A stretch of 55,122 nt of DNA, from assembly GCA_018335275.1 (NCBI GenBank), contig JAGXKM010000001.1:72154-127275 (forward strand), read 5' to 3'. How positions within the stretch are numbered: position 1 is the first letter of the stretch; each line of letters begins with the position of its first letter. The position numbers and the translations under genes were made by a program. Positions 7,895-15,526 of this stretch are shown here, in pieces. The DNA is from Anaerolineales bacterium. GTDB taxonomy: Bacteria; Chloroflexota; Anaerolineae; Anaerolineales; UBA11858. A model generated the notes under the pieces. The model did no database searches. It was not told the DNA's origin and saw nothing but the letters and a program-made list of their open reading frames with translations.

Positions 7895-8566
7895 ATGACC
7901 ATTCACAGAATTTTATTAGTAGATGATCACGAGGTGGTCCGCCTGGGCTTGAAATCACTCCTCAATCGACACACGAAGTTTCAAGTCGTTGCAGAAGCGA
8001 AGACCGGCTCCGAAGCCGTTGCGAAAGTAGATCAGTACAATCCTGATATCGTGATCATGGATATCAGATTGCCAGGTGGGTCGGGCATCGAGGCTTGTGA
8101 GGAGATCACGGAAAAATACCCTGAAACCCGTGTCATCATGCTCACTTCCTATGCGGAAGATGAAATGCTCTTCTCGTCGATTCGCGCTGGAGCCTCCGGG
8201 TATGTGTTGAAACAGGTGGGCAACGATGAGTTGGTAGATAAAATTGAGGCAGTAGGACGGGGGGAAGCGATATTAGATCCAGCTGTCACACAACGCGTCT
8301 TCAAAGAGGTCAGGAAAGCCGCGCGGGAAGAGGAAGCATCCGCATTTTCCGATCTCACGGACCAAGAAAAACACGTCTTGATTCATGTCTCAGAAGGGAA
8401 AACAAATCGGGAAATCGCCAAAACACTCTATTTAGGAGAAGGCACTGTCCGGAATTACGTGAGTAGCATTCTATCCAAACTGGACGTCAGCAACCGTGCC
8501 GAAGCTGCAGCCTACGCTGTGAGACACAACCTTCGGAATCACCTGGTGCACCTGACCAAGGATTAA
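7895..8566 (+). CDS. NarL/LuxR-type response regulator
   Basis: A 223-aa regulator. The receiver domain (about 1-120) has the DDHE acidic pair, the phosphoacceptor in [10 protein letters not shown] and the lysine in VLKQVG. This departs from the usual KP: the residue after lysine is Gln, not Pro. A LuxR-type helix-turn-helix follows (about 150-210: [29 protein letters not shown]). I chose ATG 7895 because it has GGGAGAAAAG seven bases upstream; a TTG at 7874 in frame is an alternative. No cognate sensor kinase is present. It stands alone and ends at a strong terminator. Confidence 0.9.
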   Translation: MTIHRILLVDDHEVVRLGLKSLLNRHTKFQVVAEAKTGSEAVAKVDQYNPDIVIMDIRLPGGSGIEACEEITEKYPETRVIMLTSYAEDEMLFSSIRAGASGYVLKQVGNDELVDKIEAVGRGEAILDPAVTQRVFKEVRKAAREEEASAFSDLTDQEKHVLIHVSEGKTNREIAKTLYLGEGTVRNYVSSILSKLDVSNRAEAAAYAVRHNLRNHLVHLTKD

Positions 8567-8590
8567 AACCCACCCCATTTAAAGCAAATG

Positions 8591-8619
8591 AAGGATGGCG
8601 AGATGCCATCCTTTTTTTT
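8591..8619 (+). terminator. Rho-independent terminator
   Basis: AAGGATGGC (8591-8599) pairs with GCCATCCTT (8605-8613) around GAGAT and runs into eight T residues. It ends the NarL-type regulator. The T-run overlaps the stop codon of the converging gene at 8618. Confidence 0.9.
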
Positions 8620-9082
8620 ATTCTGATGGTGGTTGATCTACTTTAAGGTAATTCGACACGGCCCAACCATTTCTGCCCGGCTCAGCTGGGGCTTCCAGAT
8701 ACCACCATCGATACCCATCCTGGTCCTCAGGGCCATCTTGAACAAGGAAGACTTCATCCTCCAAGCCCAGGTAATTGATATCCGCCTCCAGCGAGGGTTC
8801 TACCCGGAGGCGGAGTCCGTCTCCCCCTGTTCCATCAATCTGCACATATCCCCCCACTTCGATCCCTTCCTTGGGCACAGGGGAAGGGGTCTCTGCTTCC
8901 AAGAGGGGAGCTGTGGGTGTTATCGTGGGTCTGGGGATCACCGTTAAATCCACGTCCCCCTGATCATAATCCTCATCGGGGGCCGGCATGCGCTCGACAA
9001 TAACGAACAAGCCAGCAAAGAGAATAAAACCCACCACGACCGAGCTTAAAATGACCCAAGGATTAATATATTCCCTGATCAT
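8618..9082 (-). CDS. Membrane-anchored SH3-like protein
   Basis: A 154-aa protein. One membrane helix (about 9-29) is followed by a Pro/Thr-rich acidic linker and a C-terminal SH3-like beta-barrel (about 85-150) with the pattern LRLRVEPS and WWYLEAP...GWAV seen in bacterial SH3_3-type domains. The helix probably anchors it with the SH3-like part outside the membrane, where such domains often bind cell-wall peptides. No catalytic domain is present. Its ATG overlaps the lipid kinase stop by four bases, so the two are co-expressed. The ligand is unknown. Confidence 0.75.
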   Translation of the reverse strand: MIREYINPWVILSSVVVGFILFAGLFVIVERMPAPDEDYDQGDVDLTVIPRPTITPTAPLLEAETPSPVPKEGIEVGGYVQIDGTGGDGLRLRVEPSLEADINYLGLEDEVFLVQDGPEDQDGYRWWYLEAPAEPGRNGWAVSNYLKVDQPPSE

Positions 9083-10020
9083 GCTTCCTCACTAAATAAT
9101 TCCGGATTGAGTGTTTCAGGAACTAACACTTTTAAAGCCTTATGTTGAATGTTGATCTTTGCCTTCCGACTTTCTGGCAGGGGCTCACCATCAACCTGGA
9201 GGTAGAAAGGCTTTTCAGAATACAATTCCGCATTTTGACAGAAGAAATGTTTTACCTGATCCGAATTAAAATGCTGTCCTGAATAGAGCGTCCACATATG
9301 GCGAAGCGCCTCTGCCAGCGTCGTTCCGGAAAAAAGCCACAGGTCCATCTGACCGTCATTGATCTTTGCGCTGGGGCTGATCTCCGCAATCCCTCCAGCG
9401 TAAAGATGAACGTTGGTGACCACAGCAAGCAAATAGGTACCTTCAATCAACTCATCTTGAATGACGATCTTAAGTTTCATGCCCTCCCATTTCCGTGCCA
9501 ACCAGGCAGCGTTTGCTGCATACTGCGGGAATGCGATATTCTTTTCCAAACGCGTTCTCGGTTCAATATGGTGGACCACAAAAGCATCCAAACCCATCCC
9601 TGCCCAAAGCAAGAAGGGGGTTCCCTGACATAACCCGACATCCACCCACCGTTCTTGACCTTCCGCGAGAATCTTTGCGCTCTTTTCCAGAGCTACCCAA
9701 TTCGTCCAGGATAAAACAGGCAGACCGATTTCCTGTGCCCAAACATTGGCTGTTCCCGAAGGCAGCACCCCCAAAGCAGTGTCGCCTCCCAATAATCCCG
9801 CCACGGTTTGGTTTATAGAGCCATCCCCTCCCGCTACAAAAACAGCTCCATATCCGGCCTGGCCAGCCTTTTCTGCCAGCGAGGTTGTATGTTCCGCCCC
9901 CCTTGTTCGTTCAATATCAATCTCCCACCCCCGTTTCTGCAGCTCCTTGGAAGCTCTTTCAACCATGGACTTAGAAGGGAATCGACCCGCTGTAGGATTA
10001 TAGATGATCAGTCCACGCAC
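9079..10020 (-). CDS. Diacylglycerol/lipid kinase family protein (YegS/DagK-like)
   Basis: A 313-aa cytoplasmic enzyme of the DAGK catalytic family, which passes ATP phosphate to a lipid such as diacylglycerol or a sphingoid base. The motif NPTAG near residue 9, GGDGS near 68 (nucleotide binding) and LPSGTANVWA near 90 are all present; GGDGS replaces the commoner GGDGT. The C-terminal beta-rich domain has the IxVDGE-like stretch LQVDGEPLP. I chose GTG 10020 because it sits just before the conserved GLIIYNP strand and follows GGGAGG. An upstream ATG at 10059 would add 13 residues not typical for the family. The substrate cannot be told from the sequence. Confidence 0.85.
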   Translation of the reverse strand: MRGLIIYNPTAGRFPSKSMVERASKELQKRGWEIDIERTRGAEHTTSLAEKAGQAGYGAVFVAGGDGSINQTVAGLLGGDTALGVLPSGTANVWAQEIGLPVLSWTNWVALEKSAKILAEGQERWVDVGLCQGTPFLLWAGMGLDAFVVHHIEPRTRLEKNIAFPQYAANAAWLARKWEGMKLKIVIQDELIEGTYLLAVVTNVHLYAGGIAEISPSAKINDGQMDLWLFSGTTLAEALRHMWTLYSGQHFNSDQVKHFFCQNAELYSEKPFYLQVDGEPLPESRKAKINIQHKALKVLVPETLNPELFSEEA

Positions 10021-10136
10021 AATGTATGTTCCTCCCACCCTAAAGGTAACTGCTTTCAAGTTTACTGTAACACATGATCACCGTCAATCTGGGAATGGTA
10101 CAATCCAAACAGATTCAAAAGAAAGGGATGAAAAGC

Positions 10137-11138
10137 ATGAAAGACGTCCTAAATGAGCGCTACCGGATGGAAACAAAACTGGGACATGGGGGGATGGCCA
10201 TCGTTTACCAGGCGACTGACCTCATGCTTGAACGGACGATTGCGGTCAAACTCCTCAAAGAAGATTTTTCAAGTTCACCCGCTTTCCAGGAACGATTTAA
10301 ACAAGAGGCAAAAGCGGCTGCGAATCTCTCCCACCCCAATATCGTGACCATTCACGATTTTGGGTTAGACCAAAAGCGTTTGTTCATCGTCATGGAATAT
10401 GTCCCTGGAACGGATTTGAAAAAGCATATCAAGGAAAGTGAACAAGGACTCTCGATTGAAAACGCCTCGAGGTTGTTTATCCAAGCCTGCGCTGGAGTAG
10501 GGTATGCTCACCGCGCGGGTCTTGTCCACTGTGATATCAAACCTCATAACATGTTAATCACCCCTGATAACCGCCTGAAAGTGACCGATTTTGGCATCGC
10601 CCGCGCCTTAGCTTCTATAAAGCCGGATGAGATCACCAACGCCATCTGGGGTTCCCCCACATATTTTTCTCCCGAACAAGCTGCTGGGACCCCACCTTCC
10701 CCTGCTTCAGATGTATACAGCTTGGGCGTCGTCCTATACGAAATGGTGACGGGGAGACTCCCATTTCCACCCTCGAATCCGGAGCAGTTAGCCTTGGATC
10801 ACCGTCATAAAGACCCCCCTTCCCCGCGGGAATTTAACCCCCGTATATCCAAAGAACTGGAAAAGATCATCCTCAAGGTGCTCTCCAAAGAACCCAGCAA
10901 ACGCTACCGAACAGCTGACCAGCTGGGCAGGATCATGATTAACTTCACACAATCAAAAAAACAGGAAGCCCAGGACAGGCGCTCTCCTCACACATATCAC
11001 CTGGACTATTCACCTCTGGCAAAAAAAGAGCAAGCAGGTCTTGATTGGATCACCATCCTGGTTGGACTCCTGGCGCTGATCGCTGTGGGAGGCTTGATCC
11101 CCTTCTGGATGTGGGTGTATTTCCAAGTCAATCCCTGA
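10137..11138 (+). CDS. Membrane-anchored Ser/Thr protein kinase (non-RD)
   Basis: A 333-aa kinase with the catalytic domain first and a single membrane helix near the C terminus (about 303-325). Almost nothing lies beyond the helix, so it has no visible external sensor. Catalytic features are the loop GHGGMAIVY (16-24), the VK lysine at 38, HCD at 131-133 and DFG at 151-153. HCD in place of HRD makes it a non-RD kinase, a class generally not switched on by activation-loop phosphorylation. Of the in-frame ATGs at 10074, 10095, 10128 and 10137, the last has AAGGG at a good distance. It is divergent from the lipid kinase and not next to a phosphatase; the PP2C at 3665 could serve it. Confidence 0.88.
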   Translation: MKDVLNERYRMETKLGHGGMAIVYQATDLMLERTIAVKLLKEDFSSSPAFQERFKQEAKAAANLSHPNIVTIHDFGLDQKRLFIVMEYVPGTDLKKHIKESEQGLSIENASRLFIQACAGVGYAHRAGLVHCDIKPHNMLITPDNRLKVTDFGIARALASIKPDEITNAIWGSPTYFSPEQAAGTPPSPASDVYSLGVVLYEMVTGRLPFPPSNPEQLALDHRHKDPPSPREFNPRISKELEKIILKVLSKEPSKRYRTADQLGRIMINFTQSKKQEAQDRRSPHTYHLDYSPLAKKEQAGLDWITILVGLLALIAVGGLIPFWMWVYFQVNP

Positions 11139-11254
11139 CCCTCAAACTCAAAGCTAAAAAAAGACATTTTTCTCCGAACGATGGCTGGGATGATGACCCA
11201 AACATCCACCACAACTCCCTCCTCTGAACAGAACTTCCTAAACAAACCCTCCCG

Positions 11255-11284
11255 TTCAACTTCGGCAGCATGTTATAGTATAAT
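11255..11284 (+). promoter_or_regulatory. Promoter of rpe
   Basis: TATAAT at 11279-11284 is preceded by TTCAAC at 11255-11260 with an 18-base spacer. The -10 box is consensus, the -35 box is weak. The predicted transcript has a short leader before rpe. Confidence 0.55.
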
Positions 11285-11319
11285 GTGGCTTCGAAATAAA
11301 AAAGAGGATGTGTGGAATC

Positions 11320-11988
11320 ATGAAAGAAGGATATTTGATTGCCCCCTCCATTCTATCCGCTGACTTCTCTCGGCTTGGCGCCCAGATAAAGGAAGCCGAG
11401 CAAGCTGGAGCAGACTGGATTCATATCGATGTTATGGATGGACATTTCGTCCCTAATCTGACCATGGGGCCCTTCATCGTCAAAGCCTGTGAAAATATCA
11501 CTTCCCTCCCCCTGGATGTACACCTCATGGTAGAAAAACCCGAAAGTTTACTGCCTGATTTTGCCCAGGCAGGAGCGGATGTTTTAACTGTACATATTGA
11601 AACCTGCCCCCACATCCACCGTACACTGCAATCGATCCGGGAGCTGGGCTGCCAGGCAGGGATCACGCTGAACCCTGGGACCCCAGCTGGAAGCATAGAA
11701 GAGGTTTTACCGTTCGTTGATTTGGTTTTAATCATGACTGTCAATCCGGGCTACTCCGGCCAGACCTTTATCCCTGAAATGGTGCCTAAAATAACCTGGG
11801 TCAGGAACGTCCTTGATGAAGTCAATCCGGAGGCCAAAATTGAAGTGGACGGTGGTCTAAATGTCCAAACCACGCCTGAAGCCGTAGAAGCCGGCGCAGA
11901 AATCTTCGTCGCGGGGAGCGCTGTATTTGGGCACCCGGAAGGTATCCCGGCCGGGATTGCCAGCATACGTGATGCGCTGCCGCATTGA
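11320..11988 (+). CDS. rpe: Ribulose-phosphate 3-epimerase
   Basis: A 222-aa TIM-barrel metalloenzyme of the pentose phosphate pathway, interconverting ribulose 5-phosphate and xylulose 5-phosphate in the cytoplasm. Conserved blocks are APSILSADF at the start, HIDVMDGHFVPN near 34 with metal-binding His and Asp, DVHLMVEKP near 66, MTVNPGYSGQ near 140 and EVDGGLN near 172. Start ATG 11320 gives the usual N terminus; an in-frame ATG at 11308 would add four residues. Length is typical. It is transcribed alone from the promoter at 11255-11284. Confidence 0.94.
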   Translation: MKEGYLIAPSILSADFSRLGAQIKEAEQAGADWIHIDVMDGHFVPNLTMGPFIVKACENITSLPLDVHLMVEKPESLLPDFAQAGADVLTVHIETCPHIHRTLQSIRELGCQAGITLNPGTPAGSIEEVLPFVDLVLIMTVNPGYSGQTFIPEMVPKITWVRNVLDEVNPEAKIEVDGGLNVQTTPEAVEAGAEIFVAGSAVFGHPEGIPAGIASIRDALPH

Positions 11989-12080
11989 ACCATGTTAAAT
12001 GATAAATGGGTTACAAGTTACCATTTCTGCAGCCTGCAACCCACTTAGATCGTAAAATGAATTTTATGTATCTTTTATGG

Positions 12081-12260
12081 TTACACTTTCGTCAGGGTCC
12101 GAATACAACGAGTGCATAAAGTTTTCCGAACCTTTTTTCCATCTTCGTACACCGTTACTTTCTGCAGATTCGGTTTAAACTTACGTTTTGTCGCTTTTTT
12201 CGACCAAGGACGATTTTGTCCAAATTGTGTGGTTTTTCCACAATGCTCGCATTTAGCCAT
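12081..12260 (-). CDS. rpmB: Large ribosomal subunit protein bL28
   Basis: A 59-aa basic ribosomal protein. It begins MAKCEHCGK and carries [16 protein letters not shown] and the LCTRCIRTL segment. Two CxxC pairs (C4/C7 and C49/C52) mark the zinc-binding form of bL28. The start is preceded by GTGAGGAT at good spacing. It is divergent from asp23, an arrangement also known from Firmicutes. The gene is short but all family landmarks are visible. Confidence 0.93.
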   Translation of the reverse strand: MAKCEHCGKTTQFGQNRPWSKKATKRKFKPNLQKVTVYEDGKKVRKTLCTRCIRTLTKV

Positions 12261-12340
12261 TCGTATATCCTCACAGTACCGATGAGAAAACTAATTTCCA
12301 GTTACACAAGAATAAAACTTTTCTATCTCAAGCAAAATAT

Positions 12341-12371
12341 ATTATAACAAACATGATTTTCATTTCGTCAA
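12341..12371 (-). promoter_or_regulatory. Promoter of rpmB
   Basis: On the minus strand TTGACG (12371-12366) precedes TATAAT (12346-12341) by 19 bases. Both boxes are good but the spacer is long. The leader to rpmB would be about 75 bases. Confidence 0.5.
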
Positions 12372-12505
12372 GCCCGCCCATCATACCATAAATAGAATCT
12401 TCTATCAAGAACTACCTCCGCCAAGTCGTGTTATCATCCATGGATAGGGGGTAGAATACAGATAAGTTATGATATAGTTCACATCCTAAGGATGGAGAAA
12501 AGTGT

Positions 12506-12862
12506 ATGAACAATCAAACGACAGACCTTGGTGAGATCCACATTACCCCGCAAGCGATCGCATCCATCGCTTACCAGGCAGTTCAACGCTCTTACGGTGT
12601 CGTCGGTTTAGCTTCTAAAAACATCGCTGACGGTTTGGCACATGCTCTGGTCCACGACCCCACACATGGTATTGATGTGGAGTATAAGGACAAGCTGATT
12701 AACATCGACATTTACATCATCATTGAGTACGGTACACGGATCAAATCCGTCGCAGCCAGCGTTGCCAACACGGTTCGATATCAAGTTGAAAAATCACTGG
12801 GGCTGCCCGTAAATGAAATCAATGTCCATGTGCAAGGTTTGAGGATCAGCAATCACGGATGA
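12506..12862 (+). CDS. Asp23/Gls24 family envelope stress protein (YloU-like)
   Basis: A 118-aa protein matching the Asp23 family, small proteins often linked to membrane or alkaline stress. Features are LGEIHITPQAIASIAYQAV at the start, the short Gly-rich turn after VQRSYGVVGL, and the ending VNEINVHVQGLRI. Length is normal for the YloU form. It lies upstream of the DAK-domain gene, the same order as yloU-yloV in Bacillus. It starts at ATG after GGATGGAGAAAAG. The molecular role is not known in detail; this context ties it to fatty acid activation. Confidence 0.88.
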   Translation: MNNQTTDLGEIHITPQAIASIAYQAVQRSYGVVGLASKNIADGLAHALVHDPTHGIDVEYKDKLINIDIYIIIEYGTRIKSVAASVANTVRYQVEKSLGLPVNEINVHVQGLRISNHG

Positions 12863-12908
12863 CCCCAGAAGGGAAGATCACGGCAAGGTAAATCAGGAGC
12901 GTTTTTAA

Positions 12909-14570
12909 ATGCAGAATGAGAGTTCGGATCATACACACCAATATATCGATGGAGCTTATTTCAAACAACTCATGTCAGCTGCCTTGACGTGGTTAAGGAC
13001 AAATCAGGAAACCGTCAATGCATTAAACGTTTTTCCCGTTCCGGATGGAGATACGGGTACAAACATGGTACTCACCATGCAGGCCGCTCACGATGAGATC
13101 AGCACCGCAAGCGAGACAAAGGTTGGAGCACTTGCCCAGAAGCTAGCTCACGGCGCCCTGATGGGGGCCCGGGGAAATTCCGGGGTGATCCTATCTCAGA
13201 TTTGGCGCGGTTTCGCTAAAGCCATTGACAAGGCTGATGTTCTGGACGCACCACATCTCGTAAAAGGCTTGGTCCAAGCCAAAGAGACCGCTTATAAGGG
13301 TGTGGTCAGGCCGGTAGAGGGAACGATCCTTACCGTATGTAAAGATATGGCAAAAGCTGCGCAAAATGCGCTTGATGAAACCAATAACCCCTTTGATATT
13401 CTGGAAATTGTCAAAGACGCGGCTCATGAATCAGTAGAAAAGACACCGGAGTTACTGGATGTCCTAAAGGAAGCCGGGGTCGTAGATGCCGGAGGAAAAG
13501 GGCTGTTCTACATATTTGAAGGGATGATCCGCTTCATGAATAAGGAGCCGCTGGACGTTGAACCCGTCCATGTGCAGTCGCTATCAGCAATTGGCCGGGA
13601 AGAAGCCCGACTCGCATCGGAGCCGGGGCAGGATTATGAAGTTGTCGTTGATTTCCGCCCTGATCAAGATTTAGAATTGAGCGAATTTTACGACAAACTG
13701 GAAGAAATTGGGACATCCATTCAGGTAGGTGAAGGGGATGGACTCTACCGCATGCATATTCATGTCCCTACAGATAAACGCTACGAACCTATCGAATATA
13801 CCATGTCTCTGGGCACGGTCTCAAAGGTTCAAATTGAAAATCTGATGGAACAGGTCGAAGGTCGGACAGCGAAAGAAGATGAGGAGGGTATCAAGCTACC
13901 CTCAGTTGAACCTGGGGAGATTGCTGTGGTCACGGTATCTCCTGGGATTGGATTTTCAAGAATTTTCGCCAGTTTAGGGGCTTCCGCCATCATAAAAGGG
14001 GGGCAAACCATGAATCCCAGCACGCAGGAGATCCTCTCTGCTTTTGAAAATTTGCCCACAAATTCCGTGATCATCCTCCCCAACAATAAAAATATCCTTA
14101 TGGCAGCAAAATCCGCTGCCAAAATGACGGTGAAAGACGCGGTGGTCGTCCCAACCCGAACTCTGCCTGAAGGACTGTCCGCCATGTTGCGGCTCATGCC
14201 CGGGCACGAATTGGATGAGGTGGTTGAGGAAATGAAATCAGCCATAGAAGATGTCAGAACGGGAGAAATCACTACCGCTGTGCGGAGTGTGGAAATCAAC
14301 GGACAACATATATCCGAAGGAGAAATCATTACCCTTTACGATGATGAGTTGATCACCTCCACAGAGAGCCTTGAAGAAGGCTGCTTGCGGTTTCTGGAGG
14401 AAGCGGATGCTGAATCCTTTGAATTGATCACGTTGTACTACGGGGAAAATATCTCGAAACAACGGGCCATTGAGATTGCAGACCTGATCCGTGAAAATTT
14501 CCCCGATCAAATAATTGAACTCCAATTTGGTGGACAGCCTCATTACCAATTCATCCTTTCCGTTGAGTAA
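12909..14570 (+). CDS. fakA: DAK-domain fatty acid kinase catalytic subunit (FakA/YloV)
   Basis: A 553-aa cytoplasmic protein. The N-terminal DhaL-type ATP-binding domain (about 10-205) has NVFPVPDGDTGTNM with the metal-binding aspartates, and HGALMGARGNSGVILSQ. A middle linker and a C-terminal domain (about 230-553) follow, as in YloV/FakA. The family phosphorylates the acyl group of a fatty acid held by FakB, feeding phospholipid synthesis from exogenous acids. The direct neighbour is a DegV/FakB gene, which supports the assignment. Length equals the usual 550 residues. Confidence 0.92.
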   Translation: MQNESSDHTHQYIDGAYFKQLMSAALTWLRTNQETVNALNVFPVPDGDTGTNMVLTMQAAHDEISTASETKVGALAQKLAHGALMGARGNSGVILSQIWRGFAKAIDKADVLDAPHLVKGLVQAKETAYKGVVRPVEGTILTVCKDMAKAAQNALDETNNPFDILEIVKDAAHESVEKTPELLDVLKEAGVVDAGGKGLFYIFEGMIRFMNKEPLDVEPVHVQSLSAIGREEARLASEPGQDYEVVVDFRPDQDLELSEFYDKLEEIGTSIQVGEGDGLYRMHIHVPTDKRYEPIEYTMSLGTVSKVQIENLMEQVEGRTAKEDEEGIKLPSVEPGEIAVVTVSPGIGFSRIFASLGASAIIKGGQTMNPSTQEILSAFENLPTNSVIILPNNKNILMAAKSAAKMTVKDAVVVPTRTLPEGLSAMLRLMPGHELDEVVEEMKSAIEDVRTGEITTAVRSVEINGQHISEGEIITLYDDELITSTESLEEGCLRFLEEADAESFELITLYYGENISKQRAIEIADLIRENFPDQIIELQFGGQPHYQFILSVE

Positions 14571-14689
14571 AGAAAAATTGATCACCTTTTTGATTGTGTC
14601 TGGAATCCCCAAAAATATCCCCATCACAGACACGCACTTCTTACGGAACTCCCTTCATTCCCTTTCACTGCATTGAAAAGGATCTTACT

Positions 14690-15520
14690 TTGCCGCTTGC
14701 CATCGTCACTGACAGCACGTCAGACCTCCCCCAACATATTAGAGAGAAATACAATATCTATCAAATCCCCGCCCTGATCATCATTAACGGTGAAATGGCT
14801 CATGATGGAGTGGATATTTCACGAGAAAAATATTATCAAAAACTGCCCTATTTTGATCAGTTGCCCACCACTTCTTCCCCTTCCTCTGGAGAATTTCAGG
14901 CTCTTTTCAAGAAAATCCTATCGGAAGGGTATTCTGAAATCCTCTCGATACATGTGGCCAGTGAACTGAGCGGCATATACAACGCCGCCCGTTTAGCTGC
15001 AGAAGAATTTGGCCCTCAAGTAAAAACCTTCGATTCCAGACAGATATCCCTTGGATTGGGTTTCCAGGCCCTGGAAGCTGCGAAAGCAGCCCGAAATAAC
15101 TCGACCATCAAGGAGGTGATCGCTCTGCTTAAAGCCCTGCAGGAAAAAATTTATGTTTATGCCATGCTGGACACTGTAAACTATATTTTGAGAAGTGGAA
15201 GAATCCCGTGGGCAAAAGCCAAATTGGGCGCACTTCTCAACCTGAGACCATTGATACAATTAAAGAACGGACAGGTCTTCAACACCGGGATTTCCCGGAC
15301 AAGGAAGCGAGCCATTTCCCGTTTACATCAAAAAATACAAGAACTCGGGGCATTAGAATATCTTGCCGTGCTTCACACAAACGCTGAAAAAGAAGGAAAA
15401 GAATTTTTAGCCTGCTATGATCATAGTTTGCCGCACCCCCCTTTCTTGGTCCATGTGACGACAAGTATTGGGACGCATGTGGGACCAAAGGGGATAGGAT
15501 TCGCAGCAGTGGTAAAATAA
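14690..15520 (+). CDS. DegV family fatty-acid-binding protein (FakB-like)
   Basis: A 276-aa protein of the DegV fold. It begins with IVTDSTSDLP, and has TSSPSSGEF near 60, ASELSGIYNAA near 88 and a C-terminal G(T/P)KGIGFA stretch. These surround the fatty acid carboxylate in FakB proteins. I chose the TTG at 14690, which follows AAAAGGAT and gives the usual family length; an earlier TTG at 14594 would add 32 unlike residues. It follows fakA directly and should present bound fatty acid to it. It ends seven bases before recG. Confidence 0.87.
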   Translation: MPLAIVTDSTSDLPQHIREKYNIYQIPALIIINGEMAHDGVDISREKYYQKLPYFDQLPTTSSPSSGEFQALFKKILSEGYSEILSIHVASELSGIYNAARLAAEEFGPQVKTFDSRQISLGLGFQALEAAKAARNNSTIKEVIALLKALQEKIYVYAMLDTVNYILRSGRIPWAKAKLGALLNLRPLIQLKNGQVFNTGISRTRKRAISRLHQKIQELGALEYLAVLHTNAEKEGKEFLACYDHSLPHPPFLVHVTTSIGTHVGPKGIGFAAVVK

Positions 15521-15526
15521 AAGACA

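Noticed and set aside
7735..7926. 63-codon open frame before the NarL-type regulator
   Set aside because: It contains the promoter and overlaps the regulator start in another frame.
12901..14570. Possible glycerone kinase (dihydroxyacetone kinase) instead of FakA
   Set aside because: The protein has a single DhaL domain with the YloV-type C terminus and a DegV gene beside it, so fatty acid kinase fits better.
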